A DNA stretch of 64,000 nucleotides from SOIA01 sp964348015 (GTDB lineage: Bacteria; Acidobacteriota; Aminicenantia; Aminicenantales; Aminicenantaceae): the NCBI GenBank assembly GCA_964348015.1, contig CAYGBC010000013.1, forward strand, positions 1 through 64,000, read 5' to 3'. Of the stretch, positions 1 through 7,621 are shown piece after piece. Position 1 is the stretch's first letter; every line of letters starts with the position of its first letter. Made by a program: the position numbers and the translations under genes. The notes under the pieces were generated by a model. The model searched no databases and was not told the DNA's origin. It saw only the letters and a program-made list of their open reading frames with translations.

Positions 1-128
1 TAACCATTTTCAATAAGATTTTTAAGATAGATTAGAATATAATGGAATGAAGGCTCGTATAAAGAAATGAACTCTTCGATGGAGATTTCGTACATGAGCT
101 TGATTCACGAAAAAAGGAGGACAAAATC

Positions 129-857
129 ATGAAAAGAATCATATCATTTACAGTCGCAGCAGTCTTTCTTGTCACTTTGCTGGCTCAACCCGGAACCGCT
201 CAGACAGCAAAAGAGATTTTGGCAAAAATGATCGAGGTCCAGGGAGGCAAAAAGGCGATCGAGAGCATCAAAGATATGACTCTGAGCGGGACTATCGAGA
301 TGCCCATGCAGGGATTGAGTGGAACGATTTCAGTCTACAAATTGGAACCCAACAAAAGACGTGTGGACGTCCAGGTTATGGGGATGGTCTTTGCTTCAGC
401 TTATGATGGAGAGACCGGATGGTGGACCAATCCTCAAACTGGAGGAGTCGAAGACATGAGCGAGGAACAGCTTGTCGAGGCGAAGAGAGAGGCCATGCCG
501 GTCGTTTCGATTCTTGATCCTGAAAAATTCGGCATTACTTTAACTTATAAAGGGAAGGAAAGCATAGAGGACAAAGAGTACTTTGTCCTGCACGAGCTTT
601 ATTCGGATGGGTTTGAAACCACGATCTATATTGATGCAAAGACCTATCTCATATTCAAGTCGATAATTAAAACCGCAGGACCAATGGGCAATGAAATCGA
701 AATGGAGCAGTTCCAGTCGGATTATCGAAAAGAGAACGGGCTGTTAATGGCTCATAACATTGTTTCTTATGCAGAGGGTGAGGAAATACAGAAAATTGTT
801 ATCGAAGAGGTGAAATTCAACACAGGATTGGACGATTCTCTGTTTAAAAAAGATTAA
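129..857 (+). CDS. Exported LolA-like outer-membrane lipoprotein-sorting family protein (copy 1)
   Basis: The 242-aa product starts with a clear Sec signal peptide (basic MKR, hydrophobic core, likely cleavage after TAQ near residue 25). The mature part is beta-rich with a TGWWTNPQ motif near residue 98, as in LolA-like/DUF4292-type exported proteins annotated as outer-membrane lipoprotein-sorting proteins. A periplasmic lipid- or lipoprotein-binding role is family inference only. The ATG follows an AAAAAGGAGG ribosome site at good spacing. A close paralog of nearly equal length follows at 1187-1918, so this is a tandem duplication. Identification of the fold is fairly secure; the substrate is unknown. 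Confidence 0.8.
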   Translation: MKRIISFTVAAVFLVTLLAQPGTAQTAKEILAKMIEVQGGKKAIESIKDMTLSGTIEMPMQGLSGTISVYKLEPNKRRVDVQVMGMVFASAYDGETGWWTNPQTGGVEDMSEEQLVEAKREAMPVVSILDPEKFGITLTYKGKESIEDKEYFVLHELYSDGFETTIYIDAKTYLIFKSIIKTAGPMGNEIEMEQFQSDYRKENGLLMAHNIVSYAEGEEIQKIVIEEVKFNTGLDDSLFKKD

Positions 858-875
858 GATCCCGGATTTCTGTTT

Positions 876-941
876 TTTTCTATCGTTTCTTTTGTAGAGA
901 ATGGCTTGGCATTCTCAGAGGTCTTCCTTCACGATAGAAAA
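876..941. repeat. Nested perfect inverted repeats
   Basis: An 11-bp arm TTTTCTATCGT at 876-886 has its perfect complement at 931-941. Nested inside is a second perfect hairpin, GAGAATG at 897-903 with CATTCTC at 910-916 (6-nt loop). It lies in the 329-nt gap between the two LolA-like genes, just after the first stop codon, and may be a structured 3' end, a regulatory RNA or the remnant of a small mobile repeat. There is no T-run after the right arm, so a simple terminator is not the best reading. Confidence 0.5.
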
Positions 942-954
942 GTAATAAAAAGGC

Positions 955-1082
955 GTCATGGCGAGCTTGCGTGGCAATCTCCTATCGAAAGGAGACCAAA
1001 GGTGTCATTGCGAGTGAAGCGCGGCAATCTCCTATGGAAAGGAAACCAAAGGTGTCATTGCGAGTGAAGCGCGGCAATCTCA
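955..1082 (-). repeat. Three dispersed GTCATTGCGAG...GCAATCTC repeats, ~50-bp period
   Basis: Three units begin at 955, 1004 and 1054. Each reads roughly GTCATTGCGAG, a short variable centre, then GCGGCAATCTC. The first is divergent (GTCATGGCGAG, GTGGCAATCTC). The spacers between units are almost identical, so the array arose by tandem duplication. ATTGC/GCAAT arms make each unit a weak inverted repeat. The same unit occurs at 2589, 16247-16380 and 44459-44640. The strand label marks orientation opposite to the later arrays. Confidence 0.85.
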
Positions 1083-1134
1083 TAGAAAAAGATTAACCCA
1101 CTATTATTAAAGATTTTAATATTACATTTTTTCA

Positions 1135-1162
1135 TTGGATCTCATAAATAAAATGATATAGT
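1135..1162 (+). promoter_or_regulatory. Possible promoter for the second LolA-like gene
   Basis: TTGGAT at 1135-1140 is followed after 16 bp by TATAGT at 1157-1162, preceded by TGA (extended -10). It lies 25 bp before the ATG at 1187. The -35 matches the consensus weakly. Confidence 0.3.
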
Positions 1163-1186
1163 CAGATCTATCCGGAGGAAAGACTT

Positions 1187-1918
1187 ATGAAACGAATTTA
1201 TTCCCTGCCATTACTAGGCATTTTCCTCTTAACTCTGATAACTCATCCTGTCTTCGGTCAGTCGATAAAGAGAATCCTGAAGAAGATGATCGATGCTCAA
1301 GGAGGACCCAAGGTTTTTGAAAGCATCAAGGATATGACGATGACCGGTGCTGTGGAAATGGTCCAACAGGGAATCTCCGGGACGTTGACCATGTACAAGA
1401 AAGAACCAAACAAAAGGCGTGTAGATCTGGAGGCCATGGGAAGGATCATTATTCAGGCCTACGATGGTCAAACAGCCTGGTGGACTAATCCTCAATCCGG
1501 AAGTACCGAAGAAATGTCTGAGATGGATGCTGCATCTATGAAGAGACAGTCCTTGCCAATTGTGGCGATAATGGATCCGGAAGCATACGGAATCACTTTC
1601 ACTTATAAAGGCAAAGAAAAAATCGAAGGCTGGGACTATCATGTTCTCGAACAGTCCTATACGGATGGGTACAGAATGCTCAGATATGTGGATGCTGAGA
1701 CCTATCTCACAGGAAGGTCGAAATCGACACGAACCGGTCCAAATGGAATCGAGATCCAGGTGGAGCAGGTTATGTCTGATTTCAAGACAGTCGGGGGGAT
1801 GACAATGGCGCACTCCATCATCACGTATTACAACGGAGAGGTCTTCACAAAGATTGTCCTGGATAAGGTCACGTTCAACTCAGGCCTGGAAGACTCTCTG
1901 TTCAAGATGGAGAAATGA
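1187..1918 (+). CDS. Exported LolA-like outer-membrane lipoprotein-sorting family protein (copy 2)
   Basis: This 243-aa paralog of the gene at 129-857 shares the signal peptide layout (MKRIYSLPLLGIF..., cleavage near VFGQS), the QGG segment near residue 38, the TAWWTNPQSG motif near residue 98, and a C-terminus ending in GLEDSLFK. The role is presumed to be lipid or lipoprotein handling in the periplasm, by family resemblance. The ATG follows CCGGAGGAAAG. The two copies are clearly diverged along their length, so the duplication is not recent. The repeat array between them gives the second copy its own upstream region. Confidence 0.8.
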   Translation: MKRIYSLPLLGIFLLTLITHPVFGQSIKRILKKMIDAQGGPKVFESIKDMTMTGAVEMVQQGISGTLTMYKKEPNKRRVDLEAMGRIIIQAYDGQTAWWTNPQSGSTEEMSEMDAASMKRQSLPIVAIMDPEAYGITFTYKGKEKIEGWDYHVLEQSYTDGYRMLRYVDAETYLTGRSKSTRTGPNGIEIQVEQVMSDFKTVGGMTMAHSIITYYNGEVFTKIVLDKVTFNSGLEDSLFKMEK

Positions 1919-1933
1919 ATTCTGCTTGTCAGC

Positions 1934-1948
1934 CTGGCTTTTAGCCAG
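1934..1948 (+). terminator. Weak hairpin after the LolA-like gene
   Basis: CTGGC and GCCAG pair around a TTTTA loop 15 nt after the stop codon. The T-rich stretch comes only after a short gap (TGTGATAATTTT), so termination is plausible but weak. Confidence 0.3.
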
Positions 1949-2065
1949 TGTGATAATTTTCGGTTTTGTGTTGAGCATCATCCTGCAAAACATAATGTCT
2001 CCGACTCCATAGAATTCTTACCGCCGCATTTCAAAAGCAGGATTTTGATTCCCGCATTTTAATTT

Positions 2066-2094
2066 TTGACATCAGAATTTTCTTGTGTTATTAG
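2066..2094 (+). promoter_or_regulatory. Sigma70-type promoter with extended -10
   Basis: Perfect -35 TTGACA at 2066-2071, a 17-bp spacer ending in TGT, and -10 TATTAG at 2089-2094. The whole element (TTTGACATC, T-rich centre, TGTG, TATTA) is nearly repeated at 7489-7517, 25315-25343 and 31551-31579. It lies about 110 bp before the small helical-repeat gene at 2203, the same distance as at its paralog. Confidence 0.7.
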
Positions 2095-2202
2095 CTATTC
2101 CTGAAGGGCACAGAAAATGTCAATCCCAGGACATTATTGTCTGATAAGAGTGAAAGGAAAAAATGGTAAAATGGTTCTGAATAGAGCCGTGTGCGTAGAA
2201 TA

Positions 2203-2502
2203 ATGGCCAAGCCCGCAAAAAAAGACCTTGAAAGCAGAATCAAAGAGTGCCAGCACCTCGTTATTCCGGATAAAGTCATTTCCTGCTTGAAAGAATTGCT
2301 GGAGGAGACGAATGACGCTATGGTCGCATTCGAACTCGGCCGCGAGTATGAAAAATCAGGGAACAATGTGAAGGCTTTCCAGCTCTATGATATGGCTGAA
2401 GATATGTTCGAAGACCCGAATTTCAAGAATATGGCCCAGGCCGCCCTCAATAATCTCGTTATCGAAGAGATCGTTGCCAAAAAGAAAAAGGAAGGGAAGT
2501 AG
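2203..2502 (+). CDS. Small helical-repeat (TPR-like) protein, paralog 1
   Basis: This ~99-aa cytoplasmic protein has no signal or membrane segment. It aligns end to end with the product of 7622-7921: both have ECxH near residue 16, MVxxELGxEYEK near the middle, FKNMAxAAxNN toward the end and a Lys-rich tail. The ELG/A-E helix pairs look like one or two TPR or Sel1-type repeats, but no named family is recognised. I start at ATG 2203 because it aligns exactly with the paralog start; an in-frame GTG at 2191 would add four residues. No good ribosome site is visible. A promoter lies at 2066-2094. Function unknown. Confidence 0.75.
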   Translation: MAKPAKKDLESRIKECQHLVIPDKVISCLKELLEETNDAMVAFELGREYEKSGNNVKAFQLYDMAEDMFEDPNFKNMAQAALNNLVIEEIVAKKKKEGK

Positions 2503-2588
2503 TATTGGATCCCTGATTCCTCTCTAAAGATTCAAATTCGAATCGCATTTATCCACTACTAGCGTTTAATTGAATATTTTCTTAATGG

Positions 2589-2614
2589 GATTGCCGCGCT
2601 TCACTCGCAATGAC
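2589..2614 (+). repeat. Single copy of the dispersed GATTGCC...CGCAATGAC repeat
   Basis: One unit (GATTGCCGCGCTTCACTC then GCAATGAC) sits in the short gap between two convergent genes. It is in the orientation of the arrays at 16247 and 44521 and opposite to that at 955-1082. Confidence 0.8.
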
Positions 2615-2668
2615 AGGAATGTGAGATAGCCTTGTTCTGCTCAAAATGAGAATATAACGCGATGACAC

Positions 2669-4141
2669 TCAGTTCTGCTGCTGCTTGATCTCTTCTCCCG
2701 TCAACGGATCCTTCAGAGTCAGCCTGTTCACCTTCCCGAACTTATCCAAAGGGCCGGCGAACTTATCTCCGCCTGTGTTGCACGGCTCCCAGTCTCCGAC
2801 GATCATGATGGCCATCTTATCCGGATGGATGTATTTTTGGGCGACTTCCAAGACCTGCTCTTTGGTGACCGCCTTAATCTTGTCTCTGTATGTCTGGTAG
2901 TAATCCATCGGTCGGCTCCGCATCTCGAGCATGGCAAAGGTGCTCATGGTGCTCATCGGATTGGTGAAGGAATTGGGAAAGCTCTCGATGTAGTAGTTGA
3001 TCGCGGTTTCCATCTCTTCGTCTGAGACAATCTCGTTACGGATTCTCTCGAACTCCTTCAGGATCAATGAGATGGCGTAACCCGCAGTGGCTGATTTTGT
3101 CTGGACGAAGCCGTAGACTGTTCCGGGGAATCCCCATCTGTATCCGAATCGGCTGCCCGTGCTGTATGCCAGCCCTTCGTCAGACCTGACCTTTGTGACA
3201 ATCCGGGAAGTGAAACTTCCTCCGCCCAGGATGAAGTTCATGACCTGCACGGCATAGTAATCCGGATGGGTGTCTTCTAATCCCAGATGTCCGAGCTGAA
3301 TGTAGCCCTGATTGATTTTCTTCTGGATGAAGTACACTCCGGGTTCAACTTTAGGAAAATCTTGAGAAAATTCGGGAAAAGAGACTTTTTTGTTCTTCCA
3401 GCTTTTTATGGCTGTGTTGATCTTGCTCATCATTGATTTTGTATTGAAATCTCCCGCAGCCGTGATCATGATATTCGCGGGGAAGAAGTACTTGGAATGC
3501 AGGGATTTGAGGTCCTCGCGGCTGACTCCCTCTATGGTGGCCTTTGTCGGCTGGAAAGTGAGTGGATGATCACCGTAGATGAGTTTATTGAACTCTCTGG
3601 AGAGGACACGGCGCGGAGAATCATTGGCCTGTTTGAGGCTCTCGATCAATCTCCCTTTGGTGATTCTGAGGCTTTCTTCCCTGAATTCGGGGTTCATCAG
3701 CACGTCAAAGAAAAGGGACAAACCCTCGTCCAGATCTTTTTTCAGAACGAACAGAGAGAGGGAAGAGGTCCTTTCACTCACATAGAAGCTGAGAGATCCT
3801 CCGAGAAAGTCGATTCTTTCCTCGATATCGCCGCCTTCCTTCGTGCGTGTCCCTCCTTTGATCAATGTTCCGCTCAGAACATCTCCAATGCCCAGCTGTT
3901 GTTCCGGATCGTAGATGTTTCCGTATTTGATGTAGGCTCTGACCTCAACCAGGGGCAGGGAGTGGTTTTCCTGAATGTATCCGATCATTCCTTTGGAGAG
4001 TTTCACTCTAAAGTCTTTCGGATGAGGAGGGTCATATTTTAAAGGAGGAAATTTGAGGTCGTCTGGCTTCTGGACCTGTCCGAAGCCGATGGAAACAATC
4101 ACAAAAGCGATGATGAAAACGAAAGTGCTTACTTTTTTCAT
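2669..4141 (-). CDS. M16 family peptidase, non-catalytic partner subunit
   Basis: This 490-aa protein has an N-terminal signal peptide (cleavage near GFGQ) and the two-lobe M16 fold. Where active M16 enzymes carry HxxEH it reads LGIGDVLSGTL, so the zinc site is absent. The C-terminal half keeps GGGSFTSR and the R...AYS pair typical of the partner chain that helps bind substrate. It overlaps the upstream catalytic M16 gene by 4 bp (ATGA), implying translational coupling and an obligate heterodimer in the periplasm. Peptide degradation is the expected role, as in processing-peptidase-like and PqqL-like bacterial pairs. Confidence 0.9.
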   Translation of the reverse strand: MKKVSTFVFIIAFVIVSIGFGQVQKPDDLKFPPLKYDPPHPKDFRVKLSKGMIGYIQENHSLPLVEVRAYIKYGNIYDPEQQLGIGDVLSGTLIKGGTRTKEGGDIEERIDFLGGSLSFYVSERTSSLSLFVLKKDLDEGLSLFFDVLMNPEFREESLRITKGRLIESLKQANDSPRRVLSREFNKLIYGDHPLTFQPTKATIEGVSREDLKSLHSKYFFPANIMITAAGDFNTKSMMSKINTAIKSWKNKKVSFPEFSQDFPKVEPGVYFIQKKINQGYIQLGHLGLEDTHPDYYAVQVMNFILGGGSFTSRIVTKVRSDEGLAYSTGSRFGYRWGFPGTVYGFVQTKSATAGYAISLILKEFERIRNEIVSDEEMETAINYYIESFPNSFTNPMSTMSTFAMLEMRSRPMDYYQTYRDKIKAVTKEQVLEVAQKYIHPDKMAIMIVGDWEPCNTGGDKFAGPLDKFGKVNRLTLKDPLTGEEIKQQQN

Positions 4142-5637
4142 CTTCTTCTCCCTCCTTGTGCCGGCTTTCTCATTTTTCTCGTGTAGATGGCTGTGGTTGA
4201 GTTGTCTTTAACAAAATATTTTTTAGCGACTCTCTGGATATCTTCCACAGTCACTTTTTTCATTTCTTCCAGGTTTGTCACGAGAGAGCGCCAGCCTCTG
4301 TTCAAGTCTGACCGCCCTATTCTCATGGCAATGAATTCTATTCTCTGCATGCTTCTGAGGAACGAAGCTTCATTGCCGTTTTTAATTTTCTGGAGCTCTT
4401 TGGGTGTCACGACGTCCTTTTTGACCTTCTCGATCTCAGCCCAGATCTCTTTTTCCAGATCTTCGGGAGTCACATTCTTTTGCGTCTTGGGGCTGCCAGA
4501 AAAGGTGAATTCTCCAGCGTACCATCTGGGACCGGCACGGCCGCTCACACGGGTAGCCATATCCTTTTCCTTGACAAGGCTCTTGTAAAGTCTTCCCGTC
4601 TCTCCTGAGAGGATCCCGCCCAGCAGGGATAAGGCCGGAATGTCCGGATGCCCGTCTGGAGGGATGTGGAACATGATCGTGACTCTGGATGCGGCCGGAC
4701 CTTCCCCGTAGAGTCTTTTCTCGCTGTACTGGGGAGGTTCGTAAGTTCTGATCGGCTCAATATCCGGACCCTTCGGTATCCGGCCAAAATATTTTTCAGC
4801 CATCTGGATGATGTTGTCCGGTTCGAAATCTCCAACATAGACAGCCACAGCGTTGTTGGGAGTGTAGTATTTTTTATTGAATTCGATGATGTCCTGCTTG
4901 GTTATCCGCTTCAAGTCATCCATCCACCCGATCACTCCCCAGTGATAGGGAGAAGCCGTGTAGAAAGCGGCTCTCACCTGCTCATTGAACAGGTAGCCGG
5001 GCCTGTTTTCACTCAGCCTTCTCTCTTCCATCACCACGTCTTTTTCCGAGTAGAATTCACGGAAGTAGGCATTCTGCATCCTGTCTGACTCGAGAAGCAT
5101 CTGGAGCTCGACTTTGTTAGAGGGCAGAGTCACATAGTATCCGGTTATTTCGTAAGAAGTCGAAGCGTTCAGGAATGTTCCTCCGTTCTTCATGTACAGT
5201 TCCCAGAGTTCGTCCTTGATCACATACTGTTTTTCAGCTTTTATAAGCTCATTCACTTCCTTCTGCCACGCCGCGATTTTTTCTGGATCGCCGTCCCTCT
5301 TCCAGTATTTTTCTCTGTAGATTTTTTCCATCAGGGCATCGATCTTCCTGTCGATTTCCGCATCGTTCTCGTAGTCGGTCACGCCCATCATTTTTGTGCC
5401 TTTGAACATCATGTGCTCGTGGAGATGAGCGATTCCCGTGATGCCAGGCCGCTCGTTAACAGAGCCGGCTTTAAAGTAGATGTGGCAGACAACACGCGGA
5501 ACTTCGGGTTTGACGACCAGCAGGAGTTTCAGTCCGTTGGAGAGAACGTGTTCTTTGACGTCGAGCTTGAATTCCTGCGAGAAGCTGAAGGAGAACAGGA
5601 GAAGAATCGAAACGAAAAGTACAATAGAGCGTTTCAT
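4138..5637 (-). CDS. M16 family zinc metallopeptidase, catalytic subunit
   Basis: This 499-aa exported protein has a signal peptide (MKRSIVLFVS..., cleavage near SFSQ) and the inverted zinc motif HLHEH at residues 71-75. The downstream glutamate probably lies in VVMEERR, and a segment of about 50 residues with many charged residues lies between them. It is first in a two-gene operon; the downstream gene encodes the zinc-free partner with a 4-bp overlap. The start follows AAAGGAGG. It should act in the periplasm or outside the cell on peptides or small proteins, feeding the many other peptidases in this window. Confidence 0.93.
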   Translation of the reverse strand: MKRSIVLFVSILLLFSFSFSQEFKLDVKEHVLSNGLKLLLVVKPEVPRVVCHIYFKAGSVNERPGITGIAHLHEHMMFKGTKMMGVTDYENDAEIDRKIDALMEKIYREKYWKRDGDPEKIAAWQKEVNELIKAEKQYVIKDELWELYMKNGGTFLNASTSYEITGYYVTLPSNKVELQMLLESDRMQNAYFREFYSEKDVVMEERRLSENRPGYLFNEQVRAAFYTASPYHWGVIGWMDDLKRITKQDIIEFNKKYYTPNNAVAVYVGDFEPDNIIQMAEKYFGRIPKGPDIEPIRTYEPPQYSEKRLYGEGPAASRVTIMFHIPPDGHPDIPALSLLGGILSGETGRLYKSLVKEKDMATRVSGRAGPRWYAGEFTFSGSPKTQKNVTPEDLEKEIWAEIEKVKKDVVTPKELQKIKNGNEASFLRSMQRIEFIAMRIGRSDLNRGWRSLVTNLEEMKKVTVEDIQRVAKKYFVKDNSTTAIYTRKMRKPAQGGRRR

Positions 5638-5659
5638 TTTTTTAACCTCCTTTTTTACT

Positions 5660-5690
5660 CATTATACAGATGACGAATTTTCATTATACA
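5660..5690 (-). promoter_or_regulatory. Tandem TGTATAATGA elements before the M16 operon
   Basis: On the minus strand TGTATAATGA occurs twice, 21 bp apart (forward 5660-5669 and 5681-5690), each containing a perfect TATAAT. Taking TTGTAT as -35 for the gene-proximal copy needs a 19-bp spacer. These may be two -10 boxes or a direct-repeat operator; they end about 25 bp before the start codon. Confidence 0.4.
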
Positions 5691-5767
5691 AATAATAATT
5701 TTAAAGATGAAGAAAAAAGATGAAAGCGCAAAAATATGGAGGAATCGAAATGGAGTCAAGTTTTCAA

Positions 5768-5796
5768 TTGACAAACAGGATGAAAAAGAATAATTT
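5768..5796 (+). promoter_or_regulatory. Candidate promoter for the gene at 5829
   Basis: Perfect TTGACA at 5768-5773, a 17-bp spacer and a weak -10 TAATTT at 5791-5796, 33 bp before the ATG. Confidence 0.4.
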
Positions 5797-5828
5797 CAAG
5801 AGCAGAAATTATCATGATGAGGGGATTT

Positions 5829-6422
5829 ATGAACAAAATATCAGTTTTCTCCTTTTTGGTGGTTTTTACTCTACTCATATCATTCATTTCGGTTTCCGCG
5901 GAGGAGCCGCTCAAACATCCAAAGTCTTCTTTATCAGAGAATTTTTCGATCAGCCCGACGAATGAACAGTTTTCCCTGAAGAAGAATTATCCGGTGAGGA
6001 TCAGCGATAGAGATGGCCACGTGTTAGGGACGGAGATTCTTAAAAACGAGACAAGCCTGCAGCAGATACCGGTAAATCCAAGGATTGAGGAACTGGAACA
6101 TATGATAAAGAGAACAAAGACGAAAAGAGTCTGGTTAAAAATAAACACAGGGGTGTTCGCGGCAATCGGTGGATATTTTGTGTATGAATTTTTCACTTTT
6201 GAGGAGCAGGTGGAGCTAGAACGAGATCCCCAGTCTATTCAAACCAAACAGTCAAAATTCTCGAGAAAAAGGAATTTTGTTTTCGGTGCGCTCCTCACTT
6301 TTGGCGTAAGTGCGGCTTTCCTCAATTCTTCTATACAAGCTAAAAAGAGAATCAAATCATATGAAAAAGAGCTCAAAGAATTGAGAGAAGCACAGGCAAA
6401 GATCAGCTCCCGCCATCTTTGA
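5829..6422 (+). CDS. Exported or membrane protein of unknown function with C-terminal coiled coil
   Basis: The ~197-aa product begins with MNKISVFSFLVVF, a signal peptide with likely cleavage after VSA. A Lys/Arg-rich helix and a hydrophobic segment follow near residues 115-130 (VWLKINTGVFAAIGGYF), a second lies near 160-175 (FVFGALLTFGVSAAF), and the protein ends in a charged KSYEKELKELREAQ coiled coil. The most likely arrangement is two membrane helices with an exposed C-terminal coil. I chose ATG 5829 over 5814 because GAGGGG lies just upstream and the N-terminus is then a normal signal peptide. No family is recognised. It stands alone between a divergent M16 operon and a methyltransferase. 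Confidence 0.65.
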   Translation: MNKISVFSFLVVFTLLISFISVSAEEPLKHPKSSLSENFSISPTNEQFSLKKNYPVRISDRDGHVLGTEILKNETSLQQIPVNPRIEELEHMIKRTKTKRVWLKINTGVFAAIGGYFVYEFFTFEEQVELERDPQSIQTKQSKFSRKRNFVFGALLTFGVSAAFLNSSIQAKKRIKSYEKELKELREAQAKISSRHL

Positions 6423-6605
6423 AAGAAGTCGGTGACGGCTTCTCAACCTCTAATTTTCTCCTTCTTTATATGGCTTTTCTTCTTGCTTTTCTCAGAATCA
6501 TAAATAAAATATTCATCTGCCAACCTCATGAGGGATTGCCCTTTCTTATGTGGGATTTATTCAGCTGAAGAGAGGTCGCTTGCCGTGATGAGAGACAATC
6601 ACGAA

Positions 6606-6700
6606 ACCCCTAAAGGAGGGGTCGTATGAATTATCGAAATCTTAGATTTGAGTGTGATATTTTTCAGACAGCAGGGTGAGTCAGATCTCACCTGATTTTT
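6606..6700 (+). promoter_or_regulatory. Possible leader/attenuator before the methyltransferase gene
   Basis: Three elements are stacked in the otherwise empty 353-nt gap at 6423-6775. First, hairpin ACCCCT/AGGGGT (6606-6622) holds a strong ribosome site AAAGGAGGGG. Second, an ATG at 6626 opens a 17-codon reading frame. Third, the stop of that frame lies inside hairpin GGTGAG/CTCACC (6675-6692), followed by TGATTTTT, like an intrinsic terminator. This geometry suits attenuation of the gene at 6776, but no antiterminator alternative was worked out. Nothing else is seen in this gap. Confidence 0.35.
6626..6679 (+). CDS. Putative 17-aa leader peptide
   Basis: ATG after AAAGGAGGGG opens MNYRNLRFECDIFQTAG and stops at a TGA inside a terminator-like stem. 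There is no run of one amino acid that would point to a sensed metabolite. The strong ribosome site is the main argument; a chance frame of this length is common. Confidence 0.25.
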   Translation: MNYRNLRFECDIFQTAG

Positions 6701-6775
6701 ATCAACCTTTTTGGCAGGCGGGACGTAATGAATAGAGAGATGGAAATTCTCAAATCTTTTAAATAGAGGGAACAG

Positions 6776-7375
6776 ATGAAAAGACTTCAGTCCTATTCGT
6801 TGATTGCACTCTGTATTCTTGTCGTGGCTTCAGGAGTGTTCCTCGCACAGAGCCGCCGTGACGCCCGGGTGCAGCCGGAAAAATTGATGGATGCCATCGG
6901 GGTGAAGCCTGGGATGATCATCGGCGAGGCAGGTGCTGGCGAAGGGTATTTTACCTTTAAGCTTGCGCGCAGGGTGGGCGAAACTGGAAGAGTATATGCC
7001 AATGATATTGTCGAAAGAGTCCTCAAAGTCATTGAAGATCGCTGTGAGAGGGAGGGCATCACCAACATCACGACTATCCTTGGTGAAGTGGAGGATCCCC
7101 TTTTTCCGAAAGGCGCCCTGGACATGATTTTCATGATCTCTGCCTTTCACGATTTCGAAAAAAAAGTGGAATGGTTGAATAATGTTAAGCCCTATCTTAA
7201 ACCAGGCGCAACTCTCGTGATCGTTGAAAGTGATCCGGATAAAACGGGACGCGGCAGGGGCCATCTGATGACCAAAGATGAGATCCTGGAAACGGTGAAA
7301 AAATCCATCTTTAAGCTCGACCGGATCGAAACCTTTCTTCCATCTCATAACATCTACATATACAAGTTAGATTAA
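6776..7375 (+). CDS. Exported class I SAM-dependent methyltransferase
   Basis: A 199-aa Rossmann-fold methyltransferase domain sits behind an N-terminal signal sequence (MKRLQSYSLIALCILVVASG, cleavage near FLAQ). Motif I is GEAGAGEGYFT near residue 50, an acidic residue follows in VYANDI, and the motif IV region is FMISAFHDF. The C-terminus carries the usual post-fold strands (LVIVESDPD). A signal peptide on a SAM enzyme is odd because SAM is cytoplasmic; an uncleaved anchor facing the cytoplasm is the alternative. Relatives with such leaders are known in environmental bacteria. Substrate unknown. A possible attenuator precedes it and a terminator follows. Confidence 0.8.
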   Translation: MKRLQSYSLIALCILVVASGVFLAQSRRDARVQPEKLMDAIGVKPGMIIGEAGAGEGYFTFKLARRVGETGRVYANDIVERVLKVIEDRCEREGITNITTILGEVEDPLFPKGALDMIFMISAFHDFEKKVEWLNNVKPYLKPGATLVIVESDPDKTGRGRGHLMTKDEILETVKKSIFKLDRIETFLPSHNIYIYKLD

Positions 7376-7423
7376 AAAAAGGGGACAAATCCTTTTTTTT
7401 CTCGGAAGAGGGACAATCCCTCT
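7374..7423 (+). terminator. Terminator region after the methyltransferase
   Basis: The run AAAAAAAGG at 7374-7382 pairs with CCTTTTTTTT ending at 7400, giving an A-stem, loop and T-tract. A second stem AGAGGGA/TCCCTCT with a 3-nt loop follows at 7407-7423. The first is a good intrinsic terminator and overlaps the stop codon. Confidence 0.6.
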
Positions 7424-7488
7424 CTTTCTCCATCATAAGGACTGAATGGGACAGTTCCCGAAGAAAATGCAGCCTGATCCCCACTTTT

Positions 7489-7517
7489 TTGACATCTCTA
7501 TTTTCCTGTGGTATTGA
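7489..7517 (+). promoter_or_regulatory. Sigma70-type promoter with extended -10
   Basis: TTGACA at 7489-7494, a 17-bp spacer ending TGTGG, and TATTGA at 7512-7517. It is nearly identical to the element at 2066-2094 that precedes the paralogous gene, and at the same distance from it. Confidence 0.7.
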
Positions 7518-7621
7518 CTAATGATGAGAGAAGGGAAAAAAGGCGATTCCTTATTTCTTATCTCAAACAGCATAAAAAACTCACCGAGCGCATAGCCTAA
7601 AGTAAAGAGGGAAGGCATCTC

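Noticed and set aside
2091..2366. 91-codon minus-strand frame over the small helical-repeat gene
   Set aside because: The plus-strand frame is conserved in a paralog; this one is not.
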